From Bufo bufo (Eukaryota > Chordata > Amphibia > Anura > Bufonidae), in NCBI RefSeq assembly GCF_905171765.1, contig NC_053390.1, forward strand, positions 588,530,471 through 588,594,470: a stretch of 64,000 nucleotides of DNA. Direction: 5' to 3'. The position numbers and the translations under genes are program-made. Within the stretch, counting starts at the first letter, position 1. Every line of letters starts with the position of its first letter. The notes below the pieces were generated by a model. The model was given only the letters and a program-made list of their open reading frames with translations. It did not search any database and was not told where the DNA came from. This document shows positions 53,340 to 64,000 of this stretch, one piece after another.

Positions 53340-54106
53340 ATCAAACTGGTGTCACTTCCTACTTCTTATCTAATTCACCCCTTCCCTCCACACATATACC
53401 ACTTTAATAGGCATTTATAACAAAAAGGGAGGGGAACCTCGACACCAATTCACTTATGTGTTCACTTCTGGTTCAGTCAAAGAGGAAAAAGAAGAAAAAG
53501 GAAAAAAAAAGATTTTTTTTTTATTCAGCAAGGAAGCGGATTGAGGGAGTCGTTATACACAAAAGACAGCATTCCGATATATCCCAGAAATCAGCCCCTA
53601 AGGGATACATAATTAACGGATTATTCGGTTCTCCGTTATAACGTGGATTAATGTTCGATTAATATAGTTAGTCCATCTCTTAGATCGGTGGGTGACATAT
53701 GCACATATTTGGTGTGAATTACACCTGCACTGCATCCGTGACATGGAAATTAATATAGTTAATCCGTCTGTTAGATCGGTGGGTGACTCTTACACATGTT
53801 TGATGTGAGATACAACTGCAATACATCTGTAAAAGGGAAATTAATATAGTTAATCTCTCTCGTAGCTAAGTGGGTAACATATGCACATTTATGGTGTGAG
53901 GTATACCTGCAATGCATCTGTGAAAGGGAAATTAATATAGTTAATCCATCTGTTAGATCAGTGGGTGACATATATGTATTTTTGGTGTGAAGTACACCTG
54001 AACTGCATCCGTGACAAGGAAATTGATATAGTTAATCCGTCTGTTAGATCGGTAGGTGACATAAACACATTTTTGGTGTGAGGTACACCTGCACTGCATC
54101 CATGAC

Positions 54107-54945
54107 TAGTGTTGATCACAAATATTCGAATTATGAATTTTTATCGCGAATATAGGTACTTCAAAAATTTGCGAATATTTCGAATATAGTGATATATATT
54201 CGTAATTTCGAATATAAATTTTTATTTTTATTTTTTATATTCGATTTTTTTTTTTAATCAGTACACATGATTAAAAAATGATCCCTGCTTCTAGCTTGTG
54301 GGCCAATAAGAAGGCTGCAATATACTTGACTTTAGGAGTAGTGTTGTTTGCGAATTTTGCTCTATATTCTTTATTTTTAGAATATTCGCTATATTGCTAT
54401 ATATATTTTAGCAATATAGCGAATATTCGAAAAAAAACAAATATAAAGCAATTTAGCTAATATAGTGCTATAATCTTTTTTTTTATAGTTGTAATTTTTT
54501 TCCAATCTGAACTCCAGATGAGAAAAAAATTACAACTATTAGACAAAGAATATTATAGCACTATATTAGCTAAATTGCTCTATATTCGTTTTTTTTCGAA
54601 TATTCGCTATATTGCTATATATTCTTGTTTTAGAATATTACGAATATTCGAAAAAACAAAGTTATAGCAATATAGCGAATATTCAAAAAAAAAACGAATA
54701 TAGAGCAATTTAGCTAATATAGTGCTATAATATTCTTTGTCTAATAGTTGAAAAATTCGCAATAAAAATTAGAAAATTCGAATATGAAAATTTGCATATT
54801 ACACGATCATTACCTTGCCGATTTTTTTGGTAAAAAAAATCGTAGAATATAACGAATATTCGAATTTGCGAATATTCAACGAATATTCTACGAAATATTC
54901 GCAAAATATCGCGAATTCGAATATGACCCCTGCCGCTCATCACTA
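54107..54945. mobile_element. non-autonomous hAT with 8-bp duplication
   Basis: TCCATGAC at 54099-54106 and 54946-54953 flanks 839 bp with ends TAGTGTTGATCA and CGCTCATCACTA. The interior is a set of ATATTCGAATA-type palindromes plus TGATCCCTGCTTCTAGCTTG, shared in inverse orientation with the hAT 2 5' region (about 34840-34890). It was probably mobilised by a hAT-2-like transposase. Confidence 0.88.
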
Positions 54946-56404
54946 TCCATGACATGGAAATTAATATAGTAAATCCGTCTGTTAGATCGCGGGTGAAATA
55001 TATACATTTTTGGTGTGAGGTACACCTACACTGCAGATGTGACAAGAAAATTAACATAGTTAATTTGTCTGTTAGTTCGTTGGGTGACATATACCCATTT
55101 TTGGTGTAAAGTACACCTGCACTGCATCCGTGACAGGGAAATTAATATAGCTACTCCGTCTCTTAGGTCAGTGGGTGATATATACACATTTTTGTTGTAA
55201 GTAAACCTGTACTGCATCCATGACAGGGAAATTATTATAGTTAGTCCGTCTGTTAGATCAGTGGGTGACATATATCCATTTTTGGTGCGAGGTACACATA
55301 CACTGCATCCGTGACAGGGAAATTAATATAGTTAATCTTTCTGTTAGATCGTTGGGTGACATATACACATTTCTGGTGTGAGGTACACCTGCACTGCACA
55401 CATGACAAAGAAATTAATATAGTTAATCTATATGTTAGTTTGTTGGGTGACGTATACCCATTTTTGATGTGAGGTACACCTGCACTGCAACCATGACAGG
55501 CAAATTAATATAGTTAGTCCATCTCTTAGATCGGCGGGTGACATATATACATTTTTGGTGTGGGGTACACCTACACTGCAGATTTGACATGGAAATTAAA
55601 ATTGTTAAGCTATCTGTTAGATCGGTGGGTGACATACACATTTTTGGTGTGAGGTACACCTGGACTGCACACATGACAGGGAAATCAATATAGTTAATCT
55701 GTCTGTTAGTTTGGTGGGTGATATATACCCATTTCTGTTGTGTTGTACACTTGCACTGTATACGTGACAGGGAAATTAATATAGTTAATCCGTCTGTTAG
55801 ATTGGTGGGTGACATATACCCATATACCCATCGTCGGGTGAAATATATACATTTTTGGTCAGAGGTACACCTGCACTGCATATGTGACAAGGAATTTAAC
55901 ATAGTTAATCCGTCTGTTAGATTGGTGGGTGACATATACCCATATTTGGTGTGAGGTACACCTGCACTGCATCCGTGACAGGGAAATTAATATAGTTAAT
56001 CCGTCTGTTAGATCGGTGGGTGACATATACCCATTTTTAGTGTGAGGTACACCTGCAATGCATATGTGACAGGGAAATTATTATACTTAATCCATATGTT
56101 AGATCAGTGGGTGTTATATACATATTTTTCGGTGTCAGGTACACCTGCACTGCATCCATGACAGGGAAATTAATATAGTTAATCCGTCTGTTAGATCGGT
56201 GGGTGACATACACCCATTTCTGGTGTGAGGTACACCTTCACTGCATATGTGACAGGGAAATTAACATAGTTCATTTGTCTGTTAGTTCAGTGGGTCACGA
56301 AGAAAAGTTGTTGTAATGGCGCAAATTTGCTGATAGAAATGGACGTGGGACTTCAATATAGATTTTTTTTAAATATATTTAGAGAAAGAGCATGACCATG
56401 TAAA

Positions 56405-56442
56405 CAATGCGTTTCGGGGACAAACAGTTCCCCTTCATCAAG
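56405..56442 (-). ncRNA. hammerhead-like motif, decayed core
   Basis: Reverse strand: TTGATGA (consensus CTGATGA with C changed), perfect GGGGA/TCCCC stem II with an 8-nt loop, GAAA, then CGC. The cleavage GTC is lost (CGCATTG), so it is a relic. Confidence 0.5.
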
Positions 56443-56964
56443 TTAGATGACAATACATACATAAAAGTGAATATTTATAATGAGAGAAAGGTAAAAAAAA
56501 ACACCAAACTGCACACCCATGTACCGCCCACAATGGGAGGGGCTGGAACTGGGTCGTCTTAGTGGCAATGTGCAAAAATCACATAAACCTAAAAGTAGCA
56601 GCAGATGCCAAGTGAAGTTTACATAAATAAAAGCAATTATGTCAAAAATATCAAATGATTCTAAGTGTTTTATTTATAACAAGTTGTTGGTAAAACAGAT
56701 AGGGAGATCATGTGACCGCAGGTGCGTTCACGTGGTGTATGACGTCACAGAGGAGGGCGGGGGTGGTCAACCAATTGATTCTTTAGATGTGGTCACATGG
56801 TGCGATCACATTATACAGTCACATGGTATAGTGCATCACTGAGCAGGGCGGAGATATGTAAAAAAAAAAAAAAAAGTTTAATTAACATAATGGTGGGAGT
56901 AAATACTGAGAGTGACACTATAAGTAAATAAAAAAAGCTGATAATAAATAATTTAAAAGGACAT

Positions 56965-57273
56965 TTACCCGGGGTCCACACCTGAGCGTTCTGAAAGGAG
57001 CGCTCTGTATGCGCGATTGTACGGGCGTTTACAAGCGCGCATACAGAGACAAGCGAACACACATTGTCGCGCGTTCCCGAAAGTCTATGTACGAGAACGC
57101 GCGACAAACGCCCCAAAAAAAGCTCAAGTACTTGTTTGAGCGTCGGGCGTTTTACAGCGCGATCGTACGCGCTGTAAAACGCCCAGGTGAGAACCATTCC
57201 CATAGGGAAGCATTGGTTTCTCCTTGCTGAGCGTTTTACAGTGCGTAGGAACGCAGGTGTGAACTTAGGGTAA
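56965..57273. mobile_element. small palindromic MITE, TTA-type
   Basis: TTA 56965-56967, then CCCGGGGTCCACACCTGAGC; right end GCAGGTGTGAACTTAGGG then TAA (57271-57273). The interior has GCGCGTTC/GAACGCGC and GCGTTTTACAGCGCG palindromes. Confidence 0.65.
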
Positions 57274-59855
57274 GCCCAACATAAATACATAATAATGGCA
57301 ATTAGATAATAGATTGAGTAATAAAAAATAGAAAAGGTAATAAAAAGGAGGAATGTTAAAATTGGCACTATGGGTGACATTAATATACGTATTAGAGTTC
57401 AAGATTATAAATAGTCAAAAGATAGGGCAATTTGCCCGAAGGCTACATAGCGAATTATTATATGGCAACATTGGAGAAATAATGTTATATGGCAAAAAAA
57501 AAATTGTTATATGGAAAAAAAAAAAAAATTTTTTTTTTCTATTTATTGTTATATTATGGTGTAAAAAGCCATAGGAATGTGTGGGGGAGAACCTAATGAA
57601 TCCGTCTGTTAGATCGGTGGGTGACATATATTCATTTTTGTTGTGAGGTACACCTGTACTGCATCTGTGACAGGGAAATTTATATATTTAATCCGTCTGT
57701 TAGTTCGGAGGTTGACATATTAAATTTTTGGTCTAAAGTACACCTGAACTGCATACTTGACAGGGAAATTAACATAGTTAATTCGTCTGTTAGATCGGTG
57801 GGTGACATATACCCATATTTGGTGTGAATTACACCTGCACTGCAACCATTAAAAGGAAATTGATATAGTTAATCCGTTTGTTAGATCAGTGGGTGACATA
57901 TACATATTTTTGGTGTGAGGTACACATGCAGTGCATATGTGACAGGGAATTTAATATATTTAATCTCTCTGTTAGATCAGTGGGTGACATATACCCATTT
58001 TTGGTGTACCACCTGCACTGCATCCGTGGCAGGGAAATTGATATATTTAATCCGTCTGTTACATCGGTGGGTGACATATAAACATTTTCGGTGTGAGGTA
58101 CACATACACTGCATCCGTGACAGGGAAATTAAAATTGTTAATCCATATGTTAGATCAGTGGGTGTTATATACATATTTTTGGTGTGAGGTACACCTGCAC
58201 TGCATCCATGACAGGGAAATTAATATAGTTAATCCGTCTGTTAGATCGGTGGGTGACATACACGCATGTTTGGTGTGAGGTACACATACACTGCATCCGT
58301 GACAGGGAATTTAATATAGTTAATCTCTCTGCTAGATCGGTGGGTGACATATACATATTTTTGGTGTGAAGTACACCTGCTTTGCATCCGTGACAGGTAA
58401 ATTAATATATTTAATCTCTCTGTTAGATCGGTTGGTGAGATATACACATTTTTGGTGTGAGGTACACCTGCAATGCATCCGTGACAGGGAAATTAATATA
58501 GTCAATTTATCTGTTAGATCAGTGGGTGACATACACCCATTTTTGGTTTGAGGTACACCTGCACTGCATAAATGACAGGAAAATTAATATAGTTAATCTG
58601 TATGTAAGCTTGGTGGGTGACATATACCCATTTCTGGTGTGAGGTACACCTGTACTGTATCCTTGACAGGGAAATTAATATAGTTAATACATTTGTTAGA
58701 TTGGTGGGTGACATATACGCATGTTTAGTGGGAGGTACACCTGTACTGTATCCTTGACAGGGAAATTAATATAGTTAATACATCTGTTAGATTGGTGGGT
58801 GACATATACCCATTTTTGGTGTGAGGTACACCTGCACTGCATTTATGACAGGTAAATTAATATAGCTAGTCCGTCTGTTAGATCAGTGGGTGACATATAC
58901 CCATTTCTCGTGTGAGGTACACCTGCATTGCATACGTGACAGGGAAATTAATATAGTTAATCTGTATGTAAGATTGGTGGGTGACATATATCTATTTCTG
59001 GTGTGAGGTACACCTGCACTGCATATGCGACAGGGAAATTAATATAGTTAATCCGTCTGTTAGATTGGTGGGTAACATACACGCATGTTTGGTGTGAGGT
59101 ACACCTGCACTGCATCCGTGACAGGGAAATGAATATAGTTAATTTATCTATTAGATCAGTGGGTGATATATACCCATTTTTGGTGTGAGGTACACCTGCA
59201 CTGCATAAATGACAGGAAAATTAATATAGTTAATCTGTATGTAAGCTTGGTGGGTGACATATACCCATTTCTGGTGTGAATTACACCTGTACTGTATCCT
59301 TGACAGGGAAATTAATATAGTTAATCCATCTGTTAGATCGGTGGGTGACATATACGCATGTTTGGTGTGAGGTACACCTGCACTGCATATGTGACAGTGA
59401 AATTAAAATAGTTAATCCGTATGTTAGATCAGTGGGTGTTATATACACATTTTTGGTGTTAGGTACATCTGCACTGCATTCGTGTCAGGGAAATTAATAT
59501 AGTTAATTCATCTGTTAGATAGATGAGTGACATATATAGTTTTATTGTGAGGTACACCTGCACTGCATCCATGACATGGAAATCAATATAGTTAATCTGT
59601 CTGTTTGATCTGTGGGTGACATATACCCATTTTTGGTGTGAGGTACACCTGCGCTTCATCCGTGACAGGGAAATTAATATAGTTAAATTGTCTGTTTGAT
59701 CGGTGGGTGACATATATACATTTTTGGTGTGAGGCACACCTGCGCTTCATCCGTGACAGGGAAATTAATATAGTTAATCTGTCTGTTAGTTCAGTGGGTG
59801 ACATATGCCAATTTTTGCTTCTGCTGGACCTTTTAGGCCAAGTTGTATTAGAGGC

Positions 59856-60316
59856 CCACTACTGTACGAGAACCTGGGTCCACCAGATGATTCACTAAAT
59901 CCAATCCTTGCTAGATATGCAAACCAACATGTGCCATCAGGTCTCGTTATAGAATAATACAATATCTACTGTATGTAAAGATGTTGTGCTATGTCTTGGT
60001 AATCCAGTAGACATTTCAGCTTTAACATATTTAATATGCATGTATCTTTAAAGGTACAAAATATTTAGCGTATAAAGTGGTTCCTAATTAGCATGAACAT
60101 GATGTCCATTTATTTTCCAACCAATGATTTCAATATTGTTTCTCCAAAGTGTCCTGTTTTCTGTTTGAGTCACTTTATTTCTGGCCATTATCTGTTTTCT
60201 CTTCATTTCTACCAAGATTAAATTGTCTTAAGTGAATTAAACCAAATTTTATTGTTGATCAAAATTGTGCATACTTAAAAATCATCTGGTGGACCCAGGC
60301 TCTGGTACAGTAGTGG
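59856..60316. mobile_element. MITE with about 40-bp inverted ends
   Basis: CCACTACTGTACGAGAACCT and GGGTCCACCAGATGATT on the left are matched by the complement at 60281-60316 with two changes. The 460-bp element is AT-rich and noncoding. The satellite ends just before it, at about 59816. Confidence 0.75.
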
Positions 60317-62102
60317 TAAATGTTACTAATCCAACATTAACATTTAGAATACCCATGTAGCTACAATAAAATTTGTAGCCGTAAATGTAAGCATACTGTA
60401 TGATAGTACTAATGGAAATGTCGATCAGCTTCTCATTAGGATTTTTGAAACCACTGATCCTTCATCTCTAGTTTGAAAGCTGAAAATTAATCTTTATTCA
60501 ATGTCTTAAAGATCATCAGCAATGATTTCAGCAGATAAAGATTATTTGGACAGTGAGTGGTTTGTTTTATAGGGTGACTTGTCATCCTACAAAATTATTA
60601 AAAGTTTTTTTGATACAAAGTTGAAAGGCAGGGTGAAAGGAAAAACTTGTAACGACACCAGTTGTGCAGAAAAATAATAGCCTGTGAAGAAACAATTAAA
60701 ATTAACATGCAACTTTATTGATATTTAATAAAACAAAGGTATATACTAGCTCACCAAAGTAAAGGCTTTAAAGTAGATACTGGCTGTGAAGCAGGGCCTC
60801 ACAGTGAAGTGGTAAAGGTGGAAGTATAAGGGGATAGTATAAGAGGATAAAGCCAGTAGAGCCAGATACAGATCCCTGGCCCAGTAAATGTGCTTGCCAA
60901 AATGGTATATTCACTTGAAGTGGTACTAAAACATGAGCACAGTACCCCAACAGTACCCCATCATGCATTCTCTGTGGACTCAATGTGGGAGACACACCAT
61001 CTACCACACAGGTACACACAAAAGTTCCTGCACTGATACATTGCAAATGAGTTTGCAACCATCCCTGTCTATGGCCCTATGTGTTTCTTTACACATACAA
61101 TTGATGGTGTGTCCTCAGGCATCAGCAATAAGGGATAACGTGATGGGTATAGTCTCATGGTTTAAGACACTGCATGGTGAGCAACCATGAAGCCCAGCCT
61201 TCAAAAAGAAATCCCCCCGTCCCCCAGGAGGAGTCAGCCAGGCAGGCCGGTCAATGGGTGAATAGAACATCACTATGATGTTACTCACTGAATATGGAAT
61301 GTTGAGTGGAGTATAGGTAAGCATTGACAGTTATAATGGGGATCTATAAGCTGCATAAATGAAGTCAGAACCATGCAAAAAATGGGCACCAGAGTAGGTA
61401 GGGGCAAGAGTGTATGAAAGAAGAAAAATGGATGTGAAAATCCAGCATAAATAGAAAATGCCATGATGCCTGGGAAAACATCTAGGAAACAACTGATCAA
61501 TGACCATAAAAGGGTAGTCACCTAATATAAGCGTATTTCTGGATAGTAAATGACCCCCTCTATTTTTCTGCCATAACTTTTACCATAAAGATTATTTCCA
61601 GGGCAGGATCTAGGAGAATGAGCAGAACGCTTCCCCGAGAGGCAAGGTCATTGATAATGTTGGGTCTACAGGGCGAAGTGTTACTAGCCTTGCCATGCTT
61701 CAGATGTAGATGTGATGTTATCGAGATAGGGAACCAGCACAATGGAAAATGTAGGAAACGGGGAAAAACAAATAAACAATCCTTATTAGTAAGTGATAAC
61801 ATGTTTTTCCTGTCACTTGATGCTGAAAATTGCTAAACTGGAATAACCCTTTAAGGGCCCTGGGATTGCAGCGATGCTATCTGCGTGAACAGCTAGGCAA
61901 TGTTGGTAGTTATCTGGCCATTGGTCTCTAGAACGATTCCACCAAGTGATAAATAAATAAATAAATAAATAAAGGTTGCACCACCTTGGTTGTGTGATCA
62001 TTGACCAGACAATACTAGAAGTTTATACTATGTCAATCTCAACTAAATCACATTATTTTTTTCCCGGTATCCTTTTTTATATACATTTTTCTCATATACC
62101 GT
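60317..62102. other. unassigned DNA
   Basis: No gene or known family was recognised. It contains an (AAAT)n-type microsatellite at 61947-61974. Confidence 0.4.
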
Positions 62103-62263
62103 ATTTATTTTATGTAAATAATCTGTATCGTTGGATTGATGAAAAGTGTTACAGTGATACTTTATTATATATAAATATATATTTATATAATATATATATA
62201 TATATATATACAGTAACACTTCATCATGCAATTGATACAGTTTATTTACATAAAATAAATATA
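62103..62263. repeat. inverted repeat around an (AT)n loop
   Basis: ATTTATTTTATGTAAATAAT and the following CTGTATC plus GAAAAGTGTTACAGTGA segments (left arm) pair with ACAGTAACACTTCATCATG and TTTATTTACATAAAATAAAT (right arm). The loop is (TA)n. It is probably a small foldback element. Confidence 0.65.
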
Positions 62264-62714
62264 TCTTTGAGAGAGTGAAAACCTTTTTGTGAATTCTTTT
62301 TATCGACATCATAATTGCTGGTCTCAATTAGATTAGATTAAAGGTAGCATGAACTTTGAGAAAGTTATTTTTTAAAGAAATAAATTATAAAAATATGTTC
62401 AGGTTCTCAAGTTTAATAGCAATTTAAATCCAATCTTGGCAACATACCTTCGTGTTCAGTTTATTTGTTATATCCAGTGGTTTAGATTAGATTTATTACT
62501 GTATGAAAGGAATAGCATTCCAGTAACATCAGGTCAGCATGTGTTGTAAAGGTATTTTATTATTTGCTAGAAATATATTTAGTGCTTCTATTCACCTTTT
62601 TCTGTTTACCAAATGCCTTGAGCTATCAAGCCTCCTCCACTCAGATTTGATACTGATTAATCTTTGTAGTGTTCAAGTACATATGACAGAGCTCTTTTAA
62701 AAACAATATATTAC

Positions 62715-63686
62715 TAGTTACATTTACATGTATGCATAGAATTTTTCAGTTGCATACATATACATCTATGAACAAAACATACAATGCATGGGAAGATGTT
62801 TTGGATGATTTCCCCAAGGTAGCGGTGAGTGAGGCCCATAGGGTTTCACAATTATTTTTGTTGCACAGAGTATATAGGACTCCGGTCTTGCAGCACACGA
62901 TGGGATATAGAACGGATGATGCCTGTCCTAGATGCGGAGCACATAATGCTAATCTGATTCACTTGATGTGGAACTGCCCGAGGTTGCGACACTATTGGTC
63001 TGATGTTGCGGACCTAATCCGTACTGTGTTTGACATTAGTATTGACTTATCCTCTACACTATGTATACTGGGGTGTACTGAAACGTTACGAGTTACTCCT
63101 GAACTTAAGTTAGCGATTATGAGAATCCTTTACCAAGCAAGGAAGCTAATTGCGTTTCACTGGATTGACTCTACTCCCCCAGTCGTCCAAGACTTACTTG
63201 TCAGGATTCATGTGCTGGTGAGACTGGAAAGATATGTGTATCAAAAGCGGGGTGGTAATAAGAAGTTCGAGAAGATTTGGTCCTTGTGGATAGCACATCA
63301 CAATCTTGTAGTGTAACCTGATGTGGTTGTTGTTCTGCATGATGCTAGGTGTGGTATGTCTGTTGATTGTTATGCAAGACCGGTTGCTTGAAGAGGTGGC
63401 TGATGGGGAAATCTTGGACTTGAAATCCTAAAGGCCACTTAAAGAATGGACTACCTTGGGGGGATTACTGCTTGATGGACTCTCGAAACCGAGAAAAATG
63501 ATCTTGGTGCCTCTTCTGTGGACTTTCCTGTGACTGTAAGCTCGGAACCTGGGGTGGGGGGGTTGGGGTGAGGGAAAGGGGAGGGAAAGGGTGGGTTTGT
63601 GCTTTGTGTTTTATTTCTTTCCTTTTGTGGGGTTGTTTGTATTGTCCACAAAAACCTTTTGAAAAATCAATAAAAAAGATTTGAAT
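62715..63686 (+). mobile_element. 5'-truncated L1-type LINE 3' end
   Basis: It holds only the last part of ORF2, a 370-bp 3' UTR and a short A-rich tail (AATCAATAAAAAAG near 63665). Severe 5' truncation is usual for LINE copies. Between 62264 and 62715 nothing is recognised. Confidence 0.75.
62732..63316 (+). pseudogene. L1-type ORF2 C-terminal domain
   Basis: Open for 194 codons to TAA 63314-63316. The L1 C-terminal signature is present: C-P-R-C-G-A-H...H-L-M-W-N-C-P (near 62925-62980), a zinc-knuckle-like motif followed by YWSDVADLIRTVF. Residues before about 62760 are probably not element-derived. RT and endonuclease are absent. Confidence 0.85.
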
Positions 63687-63688
63687 TA

Positions 63689-64000
63689 CAAACCGGATTC
63701 CAAAAAAGTTGGGACACTAAACAAATTGTGAATAAAAACTGAATGCAATGATTTGGAGATGGCAAATGTCAATATTGTATTTGTAATAGAACGTAGATGA
63801 CAGATCAAACGTTTAGTAAATGTATCATTTTAAAGGAAAAATACGTTAATTCAAAATTTCACGGTGTCAAATTTCACGGTGTCAACAAATCCCCAAAAAG
63901 TTGGGACAAGTAGCAATAAGAGGCTGGAAAAAGTAAATTTGAGCATAACGAAGAGCTGGAAGACCAATTAACACTAATTAGGTCAATTGGCAACATGATT
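63689..64000 (+). mobile_element. left end of a Tc1/mariner-like transposon
   Basis: After TA (63687-63688) the sequence CAAACCGGATTCCAAAAAAG then TTGGGACACTAAACAAATTG starts an element running off the window. It is recognised from its terminal sequence, which is widespread in fish and amphibian genomes. A 17-bp tandem duplication (AATTTCACGGTGTCA type) lies near 63856-63888. No transposase is in view. Confidence 0.65.

Larger units (their letters stand above)
47051..53657 (-). mobile_element. L1-type LINE with nested insertions
   Basis: Inserted in the satellite: ATTAATATA at 47042-47050 and 53658-53666 is a possible 9-bp duplication, although it is also part of the satellite unit. On the reverse strand: a 5' region (53340-53657), ORF1 split by a solo LTR, then ORF2 with endonuclease and RT. 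Its 3' part is replaced from about 47712 leftward by other sequence (47051-47712). Confidence 0.8.
56297..57595 (-). mobile_element. insertion in satellite, probable Penelope-like piece
   Basis: The satellite unit breaks off at GTGGGTCAC near 56296 and resumes at AATCCGTCTGTTAG near 57599. The insert contains a reverse-strand hammerhead-like motif, a MITE at 56968-57270 and A/T runs near 57490-57540. No clear flanking duplication is visible. Confidence 0.5.
41015..59816 (+). repeat. expanded satellite of about 91-bp units, interrupted
   Basis: The typical unit contains TTAATATAGTTAATCCGTCT, GTTAGATCGGTGGGTGACAT, ATACCCATTTTTGGTGTGAG and GTACACCTGCACTGCATCCG. Subtracting the insertions leaves roughly 6.7 kb, i.e. 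about 70 or more units. Units vary by substitution and small indels. Interruptions: 41221-41550, 42415-44535, 45117-45994, 47051-53657, 54107-54945, and about 56297-57595. Long antisense open frames through the units are artefacts of repetition. Confidence 0.92.

Noticed and set aside
41015..59816. Regular repeats resembling a CRISPR array
   Set aside because: Units are contiguous with no unique spacers, the period is about 91 bp, and the context is a vertebrate transposon.
41642..59898. Dozens of 60-170 codon antisense frames with a recurring MSPTDLTDGLTILISLSRMQ-type sequence
   Set aside because: They are translations of the 91-bp satellite. The unit is noncoding, frames change from unit to unit and stops fall at variable places.
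60233..60240. TTGTCTTA matching the 8 bp before hAT 3 (40653-40660), a possible 3' target duplication
   Set aside because: No hAT 3' end (CTCAAC..TA) precedes it and it lies inside a MITE, so it is probably chance.
61813..62327. Short frames near the (AAAT)n and (AT)n tracts
   Set aside because: They are low-complexity translations with no family features.

Overview
The window reads as intergenic or intronic DNA from a large, repeat-rich vertebrate genome. An amphibian, probably a frog or toad, is the best guess. This rests on the mixture seen: many Tc1-like transposons, a tyrosine-recombinase (Ngaro/DIRS-type) retrotransposon, Penelope-like elements with hammerhead motifs, hAT elements, L1-type LINEs, and palindromic MITEs with TTA, TTAA or TA target sites. 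No complete host gene was recognised. Two short stretches (304-435 and 15954-16080) could be terminal exons, but only weakly. Almost every transposase or RT gene is broken by stops or frameshifts.

Layout. 1-6.9 kb: two nearly complete Tc1-like transposons (1956-3602, 3795-5354), a CR1/L2-like LINE scrap and a truncated Tc1. 6996-13314: a structurally complete Ngaro/DIRS-type element with split direct repeats A1...B1-A2-B2, a gag, and a pol (RT-RNase H-tyrosine recombinase) interrupted by one TAG. 13.3-19.7 kb: dispersed repeats, several MITEs and a probable PIF/Harbinger Myb-like remnant. 19786-29585: one hAT element bounded by a perfect 8-bp duplication (GTGTAGTA). It carries a tandem array of about 90-100 bp units upstream of its coding part and is loaded with nested insertions: a Penelope-like piece, MITEs, a Tc1 with its own MITE, and an 18S rDNA fragment at a coding deletion. 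30.0-35.0 kb: a second, reverse-strand hAT with two more tandem arrays between promoter and gene. 36.4-39.7 kb: an antisense Tc1 split by a Penelope-like element (RT + GIY-YIG + intact-looking hammerhead) flanked by an 11-bp duplication. 40661-59816: the 5' end of a third hAT running into a satellite of roughly 91-bp units (about 70 or more copies), itself interrupted by seven insertions, the largest a nested stack: L1, then a solo LTR, then a Penelope-like piece. 59.8-64 kb: a MITE, unassigned DNA, a 5'-truncated L1 3' end and the left end of another Tc1/mariner-like element.

The most notable theme is that the satellite is homologous to repeat units inside the complete hAT. This suggests that promoter-proximal tandem repeats of a hAT family seeded a satellite. 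The second theme is that hammerhead-ribozyme motifs, one with every core position intact, mark the Penelope-derived pieces across the window.
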